NCBI GenBank assembly: GCA_028279545.1
Contig: JANQNN010000044.1
Coordinates: 59,517 to 123,516 of the forward strand
DNA length: 64,000 nt
Source of the DNA: Nitrosopumilaceae archaeon
GTDB taxonomy: Archaea; Thermoproteota; Nitrososphaeria; Nitrososphaerales; Nitrosopumilaceae
Reading direction: 5' to 3'
Shown piece by piece: positions 8,306-15,802 of this stretch (its first letter is position 1; the number at the start of each line of letters is the position of its first letter). The translations under genes were made by a program, and so were the position numbers. Under the pieces are notes generated by a model. The model saw only the letters and a list, made by a program, of their open reading frames with translations, had not been told where the DNA came from and made no database searches.

Positions 8306-8686
8306 ATGGTAAGTCATACTGCGATTATTGTTGATAATAATGAGGAGCTTTCTAATATCTTGTCGGATTTGTTAAAGGTGAAAAATATAAAGACAGAAGG
8401 AATTTGTCACACCCACTCAGAATCAATTGAACTTGCAAAATCAAAAAAACCTGATATTGTATTTTGGAATTGGGATATGGCAATAAACAATGGAGTAAAA
8501 ACCCTAAAAGAAATAAAAAAAGTGGCAAGTCATCCAGTTATTGTTATTATTACAGAAGAAAAAATCGTAGAGGAAAAAAAGCTATCAAAATATGGAGCCT
8601 CTTATGTTATCTTCAAACCCTTTCGCCTAAAACAAATTATGGAGATTATCGAAAAATTAAAGGTAGTCAATTATTCAATGGGATAA
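8306..8686 (+). CDS. receiver-like protein lacking the phospho-acceptor Asp
   Basis: 126 residues with the CheY/response-regulator fold order: TAIIVDNNEEL (acidic corner, here D10-N11 rather than two Asp), PDIVFWNWDMA, VIVIITEE (Thr position kept) and the conserved Lys in FKPF near residue 111. By alignment with the usual PDLVLLDxxMP, the phosphorylated Asp is Asn55. The second acidic-pair Asp is also Asn. So it is probably an atypical (phosphorylation-independent) receiver. There is no output domain and no kinase beside it. A promoter-overlapping palindrome precedes it (8282-8301). Confidence 0.75.
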   Translation: MVSHTAIIVDNNEELSNILSDLLKVKNIKTEGICHTHSESIELAKSKKPDIVFWNWDMAINNGVKTLKEIKKVASHPVIVIITEEKIVEEKKLSKYGASYVIFKPFRLKQIMEIIEKLKVVNYSMG

Positions 8687-8793
8687 AAACGCATTTTCAT
8701 GCCTAGAAATGCATGATTGAAATTCTAAGGAAAAGTATTTTTTTTTTGATTTTCTGGAAAAACTAAAAATATTCGTTTAAGAAATCTTTGAAA

Positions 8794-8907
8794 ATGGCAG
8801 AAGGTCAAGGCTGGGAGAAATGCAAAGTTGAGCATGATGGAAACTTTTACAGATTTTGTAGATGTTCGTGCCATAATCAATTAGCTAGAACATTGGTTTT
8901 TCCTTAA
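8794..8907 (+). CDS. tiny Cys/His-rich protein, 37 aa
   Basis: ATG 8794 to TAA 8907. The product contains C10, then a CRCSCH cluster near residues 22-27 (GNFYRFCRCSCHNQ), a likely metal (zinc) site, and ends ARTLVFP. Too short to place in a family, but conserved-looking Cys/His spacing and clean codon use suggest a real microprotein of the zinc-ribbon sort that recurs in this window. An AT-rich region of about 90 bases separates it from the receiver gene. Confidence 0.5.
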   Translation: MAEGQGWEKCKVEHDGNFYRFCRCSCHNQLARTLVFP

Positions 8908-9002
8908 ATTCTAGTTTGGAGACTCAAAAGTTTTGAAAGTTAACTTCAATGAAGAATTTGGTAATAAGTTTTTTAAACTGCATTAGATCATCAAATTTAG
9001 AA

Positions 9003-9419
9003 ATGAAGGCAAAATTTACAGTAATTGCATCAATGGTTCTGTTAACAATTGTTGTTGGTTTGACTGCACCTACTGCAACAGCTGAGAATAGTACAACAGT
9101 AACCCCAATCAATGATGAAATTAGCATTCAAAAGACCATTATTCCAATGGATATTCCAGAAGACAATACCTTCCCTTGGGGTTCAGTAAGAGGTGAGGCC
9201 TCTACGTTTGCTGAAAAGTATCCCGTTATCATTCAAATATACAAGGGAGAGGATCCTGTGCACTTTGCACAAGTTGATGTAAAAGGAGATGGTTCATTTG
9301 AGTATAAATTTCGCATTAGAAATGTGGATGCACATACTGGAGAAGTAGTTAAAATCTTTGAAGGGCATTATGATGTAAGCATTTTCAAAGTTATACCAAA
9401 TCCAAATGAGAAAGCATAG
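9003..9419 (+). CDS. secreted protein with beta-sandwich domain
   Basis: The frame is open from ATG 8949, but ATG 9003 gives an ideal signal peptide (MKAKFTVIASMVLLTIVVGL followed by TAPTATA and cleavage before ENST), so I take 9003. The mature part of about 110 residues has an Ig/CARDB-like beta domain (KYPVIIQIYKGEDPVHFAQV, GDGSFEYKFRIRN), as seen in thaumarchaeal surface proteins. No membrane anchor follows, so it is probably released or wall-bound. Function unknown. Confidence 0.65.
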   Translation: MKAKFTVIASMVLLTIVVGLTAPTATAENSTTVTPINDEISIQKTIIPMDIPEDNTFPWGSVRGEASTFAEKYPVIIQIYKGEDPVHFAQVDVKGDGSFEYKFRIRNVDAHTGEVVKIFEGHYDVSIFKVIPNPNEKA

Positions 9420-9590
9420 ATAATCCCGAAAAATCCTATTAAATTTTATAAAATTCTATTTTTTGGCTTTATTCCATAGCAAGAATATTTGAATAATTGT
9501 TTATGGCACTAATTTTTTGAAGTTAAATTTTTGTTCATTTGTAATTGACTACGATTAATATAATATCGACTCATTTGACCTAGTAATAAA

Positions 9591-10130
9591 ATGAGCAAAA
9601 ATTTTTGGCATGATATTTCAACAGGGATTGACATTCCTGAAATTATAAACATTGTAGTGGAAATTCCCAAGGGTTCTATGAACAAGTACGAATATGATAA
9701 AAAACATAACATGATAAAATTAGACAGAGTGTTATTCTCTCCCTTTCATTATCCTGGAGATTATGGAATTATTCCGCAAACGTTATCAGAAGATGGGGAC
9801 CCACTTGATGCATTAGTTCTTGTTACTAATCCCACCTTTCCCGGAATATTGATTGAAGCAAGACCTATCGGACTGTTACGGATGAAAGATGACGGAGAAT
9901 CTGATGACAAAGTAATTTGTGTTGCAACTAATGACCCACGATACCTTCATACTACTGATATTGACAAAATTGAGGATCACACTAGATCTGAGATTGCACA
10001 TTTTTTTCAAGTTTACAAAGACCTTGAAGGAAAAAAAGTTGAAATTATTGGATGGGAAGCATCCAAAGAAGCAAAGAGTGTTGTAGTTGAATCAATTAAA
10101 AGATACAAAAATACCCTAAAAAAATACTAA
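9591..10130 (+). CDS. ppa: inorganic pyrophosphatase (family I, soluble)
   Basis: Hydrolyses pyrophosphate to two phosphates in the cytosol, pulling biosynthetic reactions forward. The family signature DGDPLDALVL is at about residues 64-73 (nt 9792 onward), with the Mg-binding Asp residues, preceded by FSPFHYPGDYGIIPQTL and followed by the third site DDKVICVATNDPRY. 179 residues is the standard archaeal length. ATG start; a UBP zinc-finger gene follows 23 bases later on the same strand. The window also codes for a membrane pyrophosphatase (45204-47243), so the cell has both types. Confidence 0.95.
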   Translation: MSKNFWHDISTGIDIPEIINIVVEIPKGSMNKYEYDKKHNMIKLDRVLFSPFHYPGDYGIIPQTLSEDGDPLDALVLVTNPTFPGILIEARPIGLLRMKDDGESDDKVICVATNDPRYLHTTDIDKIEDHTRSEIAHFFQVYKDLEGKKVEIIGWEASKEAKSVVVESIKRYKNTLKKY

Positions 10131-10153
10131 TGTCTGGTTAATTAAGAAAAAAA

Positions 10154-10405
10154 ATGGAACTTTGTGAACATTTTTCTCAAGAAAAAAAAATTATTCAAAA
10201 AGAACAAGAATGTCAAGAATGCAAAAAAGAACGTCTTCCAACTGTTGCAATTAGAATGTGTTTAACATGTGGTCACATTGGTTGTTGTGATTCATCAATA
10301 GGGCAACATGCAACAAAGCATTTTAAAGAAACTGGACACCCCGTCATGCAGGCGGTTCCGGATAAGTCATGGAAGTGGTGTTACATTCATGAAGAGTATT
10401 TTTAA
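10154..10405 (+). CDS. stand-alone UBP-type zinc finger protein, 83 aa
   Basis: The whole protein is one ZnF-UBP domain: CEH (4-6), C20/C23, C36/C39, C44, and His52, His56, His62 in the usual spacing, ending in a WKWCYIHEE segment. In eukaryotes this finger binds the free Gly-Gly end of ubiquitin (USP5, HDAC6); bacterial and archaeal single-domain versions exist with unknown ligand. It follows soluble pyrophosphatase with 23 bases between, so possibly co-transcribed. Any link to ubiquitin-like modifiers here is inference. Confidence 0.8.
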   Translation: MELCEHFSQEKKIIQKEQECQECKKERLPTVAIRMCLTCGHIGCCDSSIGQHATKHFKETGHPVMQAVPDKSWKWCYIHEEYF

Positions 10406-10416
10406 AAAGTTATGAA

Positions 10417-10803
10417 TTAATTTTCTAAAACTAGTTGATTTACCAAATCAGTTGAGGTAATTATTCCAACGATCTTTTCGTTTTCAATTACTGCAAGCTT
10501 TCGAATTTTTTTATCAACCATCTTTTTTGCCGCCTCTAAAATCGACTCGTCAGACTTTATAGTTATCAAAGGGTACGATGCAATGCTTTCCACAGTTTCA
10601 TTTATCGAGACTTCTTGTGCAGCAATTTTAATTGCAAAATCCCTATCAGTAATAATTCCCGAAGGAACCCCGTCTTTCTTAACCAAAATAGAGCCAATTC
10701 CTCCTTGAGCCATCATTTTAGAAATTTGAAATAGAGTTGTCTGAGGATCGACAGATATCAAGGCTTTTGTCATTAGGTCCTTTACAGGTATTTGGGAGAA
10801 CAT
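10417..10803 (-). CDS. two-CBS-domain protein
   Basis: 128 residues made of two CBS motifs (about 8-58 and 72-124). First: VKDLMTKALISVDPQTTLFQ, GIGSILVKKDGVPSGIITDRDFA; second: SYPLITIKSDESILEAAKKM, RKLAVIENEKIVGIITSTDL. Paired CBS domains bind adenosine nucleotides (AMP, ATP, SAM) and act as energy or ligand sensors; stand-alone ones in archaea have unknown partners. It converges on the UBP finger gene (11 bases between) and is divergent from the peptidase gene at 10883. Confidence 0.9.
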   Translation of the reverse strand: MFSQIPVKDLMTKALISVDPQTTLFQISKMMAQGGIGSILVKKDGVPSGIITDRDFAIKIAAQEVSINETVESIASYPLITIKSDESILEAAKKMVDKKIRKLAVIENEKIVGIITSTDLVNQLVLEN

Positions 10804-10882
10804 TGTTTCATAATATTGCTGCGTCGTTATATGTCATTCCCATAGCATTCATTTTTTAATAGTTAACGAGTAATGAAACCAA

Positions 10883-12655
10883 ATGTCACAATATAGCCTT
10901 GGAGAGTGGGATTTATCAGAAATTGCCAAAAGTCCCCAAAGTCCGGAATTTCAAAAAAAAATAAAGGAAATTCAGAGACTTGCAAAGAAATTTGAGAAAA
11001 TTAAAGCCAATCTTGACCCAAATATGTCCTCAAAACAATTTATGGTTTTACTAAAAGATGTAGAAAATATTTCAGAAAAAATGAGTTTGATTGGCGGATT
11101 CGCATCTTTATCCTATTCTGCAAATACCCAATCAGATGAGGCTACCTCCCTATTGACTATGATTACAAAATTAGGTTCTGATATCTCAAATCAGATTTTG
11201 TTTTTTGATTTATGGTGGAAAACACAATTAGATGAAAAAAATGCCAACCGATTAATACAAACCTCGGGTGAACTTGAAGGCTATCTTAAACACAAAAGAT
11301 TAATCGCCAAATATTCCCTTTCTGAACCCGAAGAAAAAATAATCAATACTCTTGATGTAACTGGCATTTCTGCTCTTGTAAAATTGTATGATAAAATTAC
11401 AAATGCCTTCGAATATAAGATAAAAATTGGTAAAAAAACAAAAAAGGTAAGCCGTGAAGAACTCTCTAATTTTTTTAGGAGTACAAATGCCAAGATTAGA
11501 AAAGATGCTTACGTTAACATCCTAACAAAATATTTTGAAAACAAAGGAGTTCTTGGAGAAATTTATCAAAATATTGTTCTAAATTGGAAACATGAGGGAA
11601 TAGACATTAGAAGATACCAAAGTCCAATTTCAATGAGAAACATTGGAAATGATGTAGATGATAAAACCATAGAGTCATTATTGTTAGTTTGCAGAAAAAA
11701 TGCGCCAGTTTTTCAACAATTCTTTGTTCAAAAAGCAAAAATGCTAAACTTAGATAAACTTCGAAGATATGACTTGTATGCACCTGCATCATCAAAAATT
11801 AAAGGTAAAAACTATCCTTTTGATAAATCAGTCAAACTTGTTTTTGAATCCTTAGGAAAATTTAGTCCCATTCTGGAAAACTTTGCGAAAAAAGTATTTG
11901 ATGAAAATCACATTGATTCATCTATAAGAACTGGTAAACGAGATGGAGCTTTTTGCAGTACGCTCTCCCCAAAAATTACTCCCTATGTATTAGTAAATTA
12001 TACAGGAAAGTCCAGAGATGTATTTACTTTGGCGCATGAATTAGGACATGCGGTTCACAGTCAGGCGGCACAAGACAGATCAATTTTGGTACAAGATGCA
12101 CCTTTACCACTAGCTGAGACTGCTTCGACGTTTTCAGAATTGCTTCTTTATGACAATATTTCAAACGACATAAGTGATAGTGAAAAAAAGGTAATGCTTG
12201 GCGAAAAAATTGATGATTTGTATGCAACAATAATGAGGCAATCGTTTTTTACAATATTTGAACAAGATGCACATGAACAAATTGGAAAAGGTACTACTGT
12301 TGATGAGGTCTCAAAAATATATCTAAAAAATTTAAAAGAACAATTCGGAAACTCTGTTATTCTCTCTGATGACTTTGCTATCGAATGGAGTTGTATTCCA
12401 CATTTCTATCACACACCTTTTTACTGCTATGCATACTCGTTTGGAAATTTGTTAGCCTTATCTTTGTTCCAACGGTTCAAAAAAGAAGGAAAAGATTTTG
12501 CACCTTCCTACATCAGCATACTTTCCGCGGGAGGATCAAAAAAGCCAGAAAACTTGCTAAAAGAGTACGGATTGGATATTAGAAAACCCAAGTTTTGGCA
12601 AGAAGGATTTGATTTCATAAAAACTCAAGTTAAGGAATTAGAATCAATTAACTAA
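10883..12655 (+). CDS. pepF: oligoendopeptidase F, M3 family zinc peptidase
   Basis: 590 residues, the usual size of M3B peptidases. The zinc site TLAHELGHAVHS is at about residues 383-394 (nt 12030 onward), with the third ligand Glu in the following helix (LAETASTFSE). The C-terminal region has the family's HFYHTPFYCYAYSFGN substrate-binding stretch, and the N-terminal third is helical. Cytosolic enzyme cutting short peptides, probably the last steps of protein turnover after the proteasome. Single-gene unit; a hairpin (12674-12702) follows. Confidence 0.92.
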   Translation: MSQYSLGEWDLSEIAKSPQSPEFQKKIKEIQRLAKKFEKIKANLDPNMSSKQFMVLLKDVENISEKMSLIGGFASLSYSANTQSDEATSLLTMITKLGSDISNQILFFDLWWKTQLDEKNANRLIQTSGELEGYLKHKRLIAKYSLSEPEEKIINTLDVTGISALVKLYDKITNAFEYKIKIGKKTKKVSREELSNFFRSTNAKIRKDAYVNILTKYFENKGVLGEIYQNIVLNWKHEGIDIRRYQSPISMRNIGNDVDDKTIESLLLVCRKNAPVFQQFFVQKAKMLNLDKLRRYDLYAPASSKIKGKNYPFDKSVKLVFESLGKFSPILENFAKKVFDENHIDSSIRTGKRDGAFCSTLSPKITPYVLVNYTGKSRDVFTLAHELGHAVHSQAAQDRSILVQDAPLPLAETASTFSELLLYDNISNDISDSEKKVMLGEKIDDLYATIMRQSFFTIFEQDAHEQIGKGTTVDEVSKIYLKNLKEQFGNSVILSDDFAIEWSCIPHFYHTPFYCYAYSFGNLLALSLFQRFKKEGKDFAPSYISILSAGGSKKPENLLKEYGLDIRKPKFWQEGFDFIKTQVKELESIN

Positions 12656-12673
12656 TTTTGAAAATTAAATGGG

Positions 12674-12702
12674 GCTGACAGTTCAACGCATGAACTGCCA
12701 GC
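12674..12702 (+). terminator. hairpin after pepF
   Basis: GCTGACAGTTCA (12674-12685) pairs with TGAACTGCCAGC (12691-12702), 11 of 12 positions, loop ACGCA. A second small hairpin GTTC-CCC-GAAC follows (12705-12715). It sits between the converging genes pepF and 12777-13352. A transcription-end structure or a small RNA; GC-rich compared with its surroundings. Confidence 0.45.
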
Positions 12703-12776
12703 TTGTTCCCCGAACGGTTTGAATTCGATGTCAAAATTGAAAATATTTTTTATAAATTTAAACCTTTGAAATTTGA

Positions 12777-13352
12777 CTATTTCCATTTTGGAGGTATTGG
12801 TTTTATTTTTCTAAAGGTGCCTGCAAAAATTCCCACTGTTAGCCCAAGTTGGAAAAGGAAATAGAGAAGAACCTCAAATGAACTTGGGGTAAGGTCAGTA
12901 AATCTGCTTAATCCAGTTAGAAACAAGATTAACAAACTAAAAAAGAAAACAAAACCCTTAGCAATTCCTTGAATTTGTGTTAATTTCATTAAAACCAAAG
13001 TCATTATGGTTACAGAAATCGCCAATACAGCAAGAAAACCAGTATTAACTCCAAATATCAAAAAGATTATCGACGCTACTTCAGCAGTATTATTGGCTTG
13101 AGCAATTGAAAAAATATCAATTTTTTCTGGAGAAGCAAAACGAGGTACACTTAGAATTGCATTTATTAGAAATAATCCAAACAAGGAGAAGGAAACTTTT
13201 TTGACATTATTTTGTAGTCTTGGAAATCTGATTAAAATTGCCCTGCCCAAAATTATGCCTTGAACTAAACCAACAGCAGTAGCAAACAAAATACCAAGGA
13301 TTGAAAATACAGGATCTTGAAAAACATCTACAAGAAATTCGATTAATGCCAT
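12777..13352 (-). CDS. membrane protein, 191 aa, about 5 spans
   Basis: Hydrophobic segments at about 10-38, 48-68, 83-115, 122-145 and 155-180, with short polar loops and a Pro-rich end (KIKPIPPKWK). No recognised domain. Residue pattern and size are similar to the other unknown membrane protein at 30138-30827 (both have a Leu-rich FLFQ/FLYT-x-QxG span near the C-terminus), so they may be distant paralogues. Divergent from the gene at 13503 with about 150 bases between. Confidence 0.6.
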   Translation of the reverse strand: MALIEFLVDVFQDPVFSILGILFATAVGLVQGIILGRAILIRFPRLQNNVKKVSFSLFGLFLINAILSVPRFASPEKIDIFSIAQANNTAEVASIIFLIFGVNTGFLAVLAISVTIMTLVLMKLTQIQGIAKGFVFFFSLLILFLTGLSRFTDLTPSSFEVLLYFLFQLGLTVGIFAGTFRKIKPIPPKWK

Positions 13353-13502
13353 TTTAGTAAATTAATTGGTATTTTGAGAATATTATCTAAAAGATTGGAA
13401 ATGATGGCAAATTCACCAAAATTTTTTGATTCAGAATAATTAAAAAAAATTACGCCTTTAAACTACGAATAAATTTAATAATTTCCTTAAAAGAGAGCGC
13501 CT

Positions 13503-14657
13503 ATGAAAAAAATAATAACATTAATGATTTTCTTAGGAGTTTTTTCATTTGCATTTAGCTTCGCATATTCACAAGGGGCTAGTTTAGCAACATTCCAAGA
13601 GACTGCTCAAGTACTAGTTGATAAAAGTCGATCGCAAAATGTTACAGCCTCTATAACTCTACAGTCAACAAGTATTCAGGAAATTAAAATTCCCGCAGAA
13701 TTTGAAAAAAAAATTAGAGATAATGATAGAGTTATTTCAATAATTCTAACCAATCAACAACAATGTGTACTGGGTGTTTTTGATGAATCTTGTATTATGA
13801 TTAATGTAAAGAGAGATGATTCAGATAAAGGTATAATTGAAATTCAAGAATCTACAAAAGGTTTAGCGGAACTTTTCATAAATGATATAAATCAAATTTT
13901 TGACACCGAAGCAAAATTTCATTCAGTTTTTCTTCATAGTGATGATAAAGTCAATAGAATTTTAGAAACATCTGGAGTAGTTTCCGGAAGAGGAACAATA
14001 TCTGCAGTGTATACCATGCCAATGGAAGATACAAACTCCATGTATGAAAAAATTTCTTCAATTTTAATACCAAGAACTATAAGAGATTCTGGTGGCTTTT
14101 ATGAAACTGCTAAAAATTTATCTTTACATGACAATGCCAAAGTAACCTTTTCACTAATTCCTTTTGATAATAATTCCTTGCTTCAACTAAAACTATCTGT
14201 AGATTATCCTCAGCTTGCAACTAATCTAACTAAATTAGAACCTCTGGAGTTTTTGGGAACCAATGAATTAAGACGATCAGATTATTTTTCATCAGGATTT
14301 TACCCATTAAACTCAATTTTTCAAGTTGTAATTCTTTCTGAAAAGGAAACTTCAATATCAAATGTAAGTGGTACAATTCTCCCTACACAAATAATCGATG
14401 GAGAAAAAATTCCAACTGAAATAGACAAAAAGGGATGGGTTTTTGATCCTGAAGAAGGAGAACGAATTCAAGGGAAATTTATTTTTGGTAAAGATAAAGT
14501 CATTTATGCAAATGATTTAACTTTCTCGTTGGGTGAAAACGGAATTCCTCCTGTCGAAAAAACCGATTTTGACGAATCAATTGTTGTTTTAGGAATTATT
14601 ATTGCTGGTGGTATTGGAGCTGCGATTTTTTTTCTAAAAGGATATAGAAAAAACTAG
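13503..14657 (+). CDS. exported membrane-anchored protein, 384 aa
   Basis: Signal peptide at residues 1-24 (IITLMIFLGVFSFAFSFAYS) and a C-terminal span (about 362-380, VVLGIIIAGGIGAAIFFLKG) ahead of a basic tail, so most of the protein lies outside with a type I anchor. The outside part is a mixed alpha/beta region without a match that I know; a Cys pair (QQCVLGVFDESC) is at about 87-98. An AT-rich upstream region with AAACTACGAATAAATTTAAT may hold the TATA box. The stop overlaps the stop of pdaD on the other strand by four bases. Confidence 0.7.
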   Translation: MKKIITLMIFLGVFSFAFSFAYSQGASLATFQETAQVLVDKSRSQNVTASITLQSTSIQEIKIPAEFEKKIRDNDRVISIILTNQQQCVLGVFDESCIMINVKRDDSDKGIIEIQESTKGLAELFINDINQIFDTEAKFHSVFLHSDDKVNRILETSGVVSGRGTISAVYTMPMEDTNSMYEKISSILIPRTIRDSGGFYETAKNLSLHDNAKVTFSLIPFDNNSLLQLKLSVDYPQLATNLTKLEPLEFLGTNELRRSDYFSSGFYPLNSIFQVVILSEKETSISNVSGTILPTQIIDGEKIPTEIDKKGWVFDPEEGERIQGKFIFGKDKVIYANDLTFSLGENGIPPVEKTDFDESIVVLGIIIAGGIGAAIFFLKGYRKN

Positions 14658-15205
14658 AGCAACAGAACTGCTGCTGCAAACACGGTTGTCCACTTTCCGT
14701 CTTTGTTTCCTTTGGCACTTTGAGTAATATTTTGTGTTTTGTAAATTTGGCCCGAAATAGTCCATTGTTGTCTTTTTTCATCCCAACTCTTATCAATATC
14801 AAAAGGAATTCCCAATGACGAAGCTAACATTTGAGCAGCAATATCTTCAGCATAATCCCCTGCTTGGTTTTGGTTTTGGCCAAAGGAATCATATTCCGAT
14901 AGGTAACCATATCTATTAGGATCTTTTGGTCTTGCAATACCAACAGACGCTGCACACATTCTATGTGGTTCATTGGTTTGATTCCTTGAATAAATCGTAA
15001 ATAAAATCTGTCCAGGGTTTATCTTCTTTAATCCCTCGTTTCTGGAAATTAATTTTGCATTTGGTGGAAAAATACTTGAAATTAAAACAAGATTAGTGCC
15101 TGCAATTCCTGCATCTCTTAGAGCAAATTCAAAACTAGTGAGGCGGTCTTCATGAACGCCCTTGCCCTTTGTAAGAAATAATTCCTTTGCTACTAAATCA
15201 AGCAT
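14654..15205 (-). CDS. pdaD: pyruvoyl-dependent arginine decarboxylase
   Basis: Converts arginine to agmatine, first step of archaeal polyamine synthesis. The self-cleaving site VLISSIFPPN (Ser43-Ser44) matches the M. jannaschii enzyme, where cleavage between two serines makes the pyruvoyl group on the new beta-chain end. Further family parts are visible: GQILFTIYSRNQTNEPHRM and YAEDIAAQMLASSLGIPFD (about 130-150). 183 residues is normal. ATG 15205. No agmatinase is near. Its 3' end overlaps the converging gene's stop by four bases. Confidence 0.93.
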   Translation of the reverse strand: MLDLVAKELFLTKGKGVHEDRLTSFEFALRDAGIAGTNLVLISSIFPPNAKLISRNEGLKKINPGQILFTIYSRNQTNEPHRMCAASVGIARPKDPNRYGYLSEYDSFGQNQNQAGDYAEDIAAQMLASSLGIPFDIDKSWDEKRQQWTISGQIYKTQNITQSAKGNKDGKWTTVFAAAVLLL

Positions 15206-15355
15206 TTCTTTCCTTGGTGTAAATAGTTATTATTTATACTTTAAAAAATTCTTGATGAATGAAAAATTAATTTAAAAAAATTCCCAAAAATCATAACCCA
15301 TAATGTGAAGAGTAATTTGACAAAACCAAATTATTTAATTTAAAATCTCAGAAAA

Positions 15356-15604
15356 TTATTTTCTTTTTCTTTTTTTCTTCCTAGGATCTTGTTCTTGGGG
15401 TTTCTGATTTAGAAAGACCCATCCAAAAAATCCTCCCAAACATAAATTAATTACGCCTAAAAAGGTAATAAACAATCCACTATCTCCAAAACTCGGAGCG
15501 ACACCCAATCCAATAACTATTCCTAAAATTCCCGTTCCAAAGAACATCATCATTAGGACCTTTAATTTTAGAGGATTGATGTATTTCATGTACGAATTTT
15601 TCAT
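15356..15604 (-). CDS. small two-span membrane protein, 82 aa
   Basis: Two membrane spans (about 13-37, VLMMMFFGTGILGIVIGLG, and 43-67, LFITFLGVINLCLGGFFGWVF) with a very basic C-terminal tail (PRKKKRKRK). N-terminal MKNSYMKYINPLKLK is basic as well; Met6 (MKYINP) is an alternative start. No family assigned. Genes of this type are common beside archaeal decarboxylase or tRNA genes without functional link. Confidence 0.55.
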   Translation of the reverse strand: MKNSYMKYINPLKLKVLMMMFFGTGILGIVIGLGVAPSFGDSGLFITFLGVINLCLGGFFGWVFLNQKPQEQDPRKKKRKRK

Positions 15605-15727
15605 AAATGGGCAACATTATAAATGGACTGCAAATCGTACTCCATTTTTTAAGTAAATTAAATTAAATAAGTTCAAAATTTGATTTCTGGTAACATTTTT
15701 ACCGTCAATTTTTTTATTTTAATTTGT

Positions 15728-15802
15728 GCCAATGTAGCTCAGTCTGGCTAGAGCATTCGACTTGTAATCGAAAGGTCGTGGGTTCAGATCCCATCATTGG
15801 CT
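15728..15802 (+). tRNA. tRNA-Thr (anticodon TGT)
   Basis: Complete cloverleaf: acceptor GCCAATG/CATTGGC (7 bp, discriminator T at 15802), D-arm GCTC/GAGC, anticodon stem TTCGA/TCGAA with loop CTTGTAA (anticodon TGT), T-arm GTGGG TTCAGAT CCCAT. No intron is seen and CCA is not encoded. The last 15 bases (15788-15802) occur again at 16699-16713, marking a possible attachment site (see the entry for 15788-16713). Confidence 0.97.

Noticed and set aside
8464..8706. 80-aa Lys-rich plus-strand ORF
   Set aside because: Shadow in another frame of the receiver gene; the receiver frame has clear family motifs.
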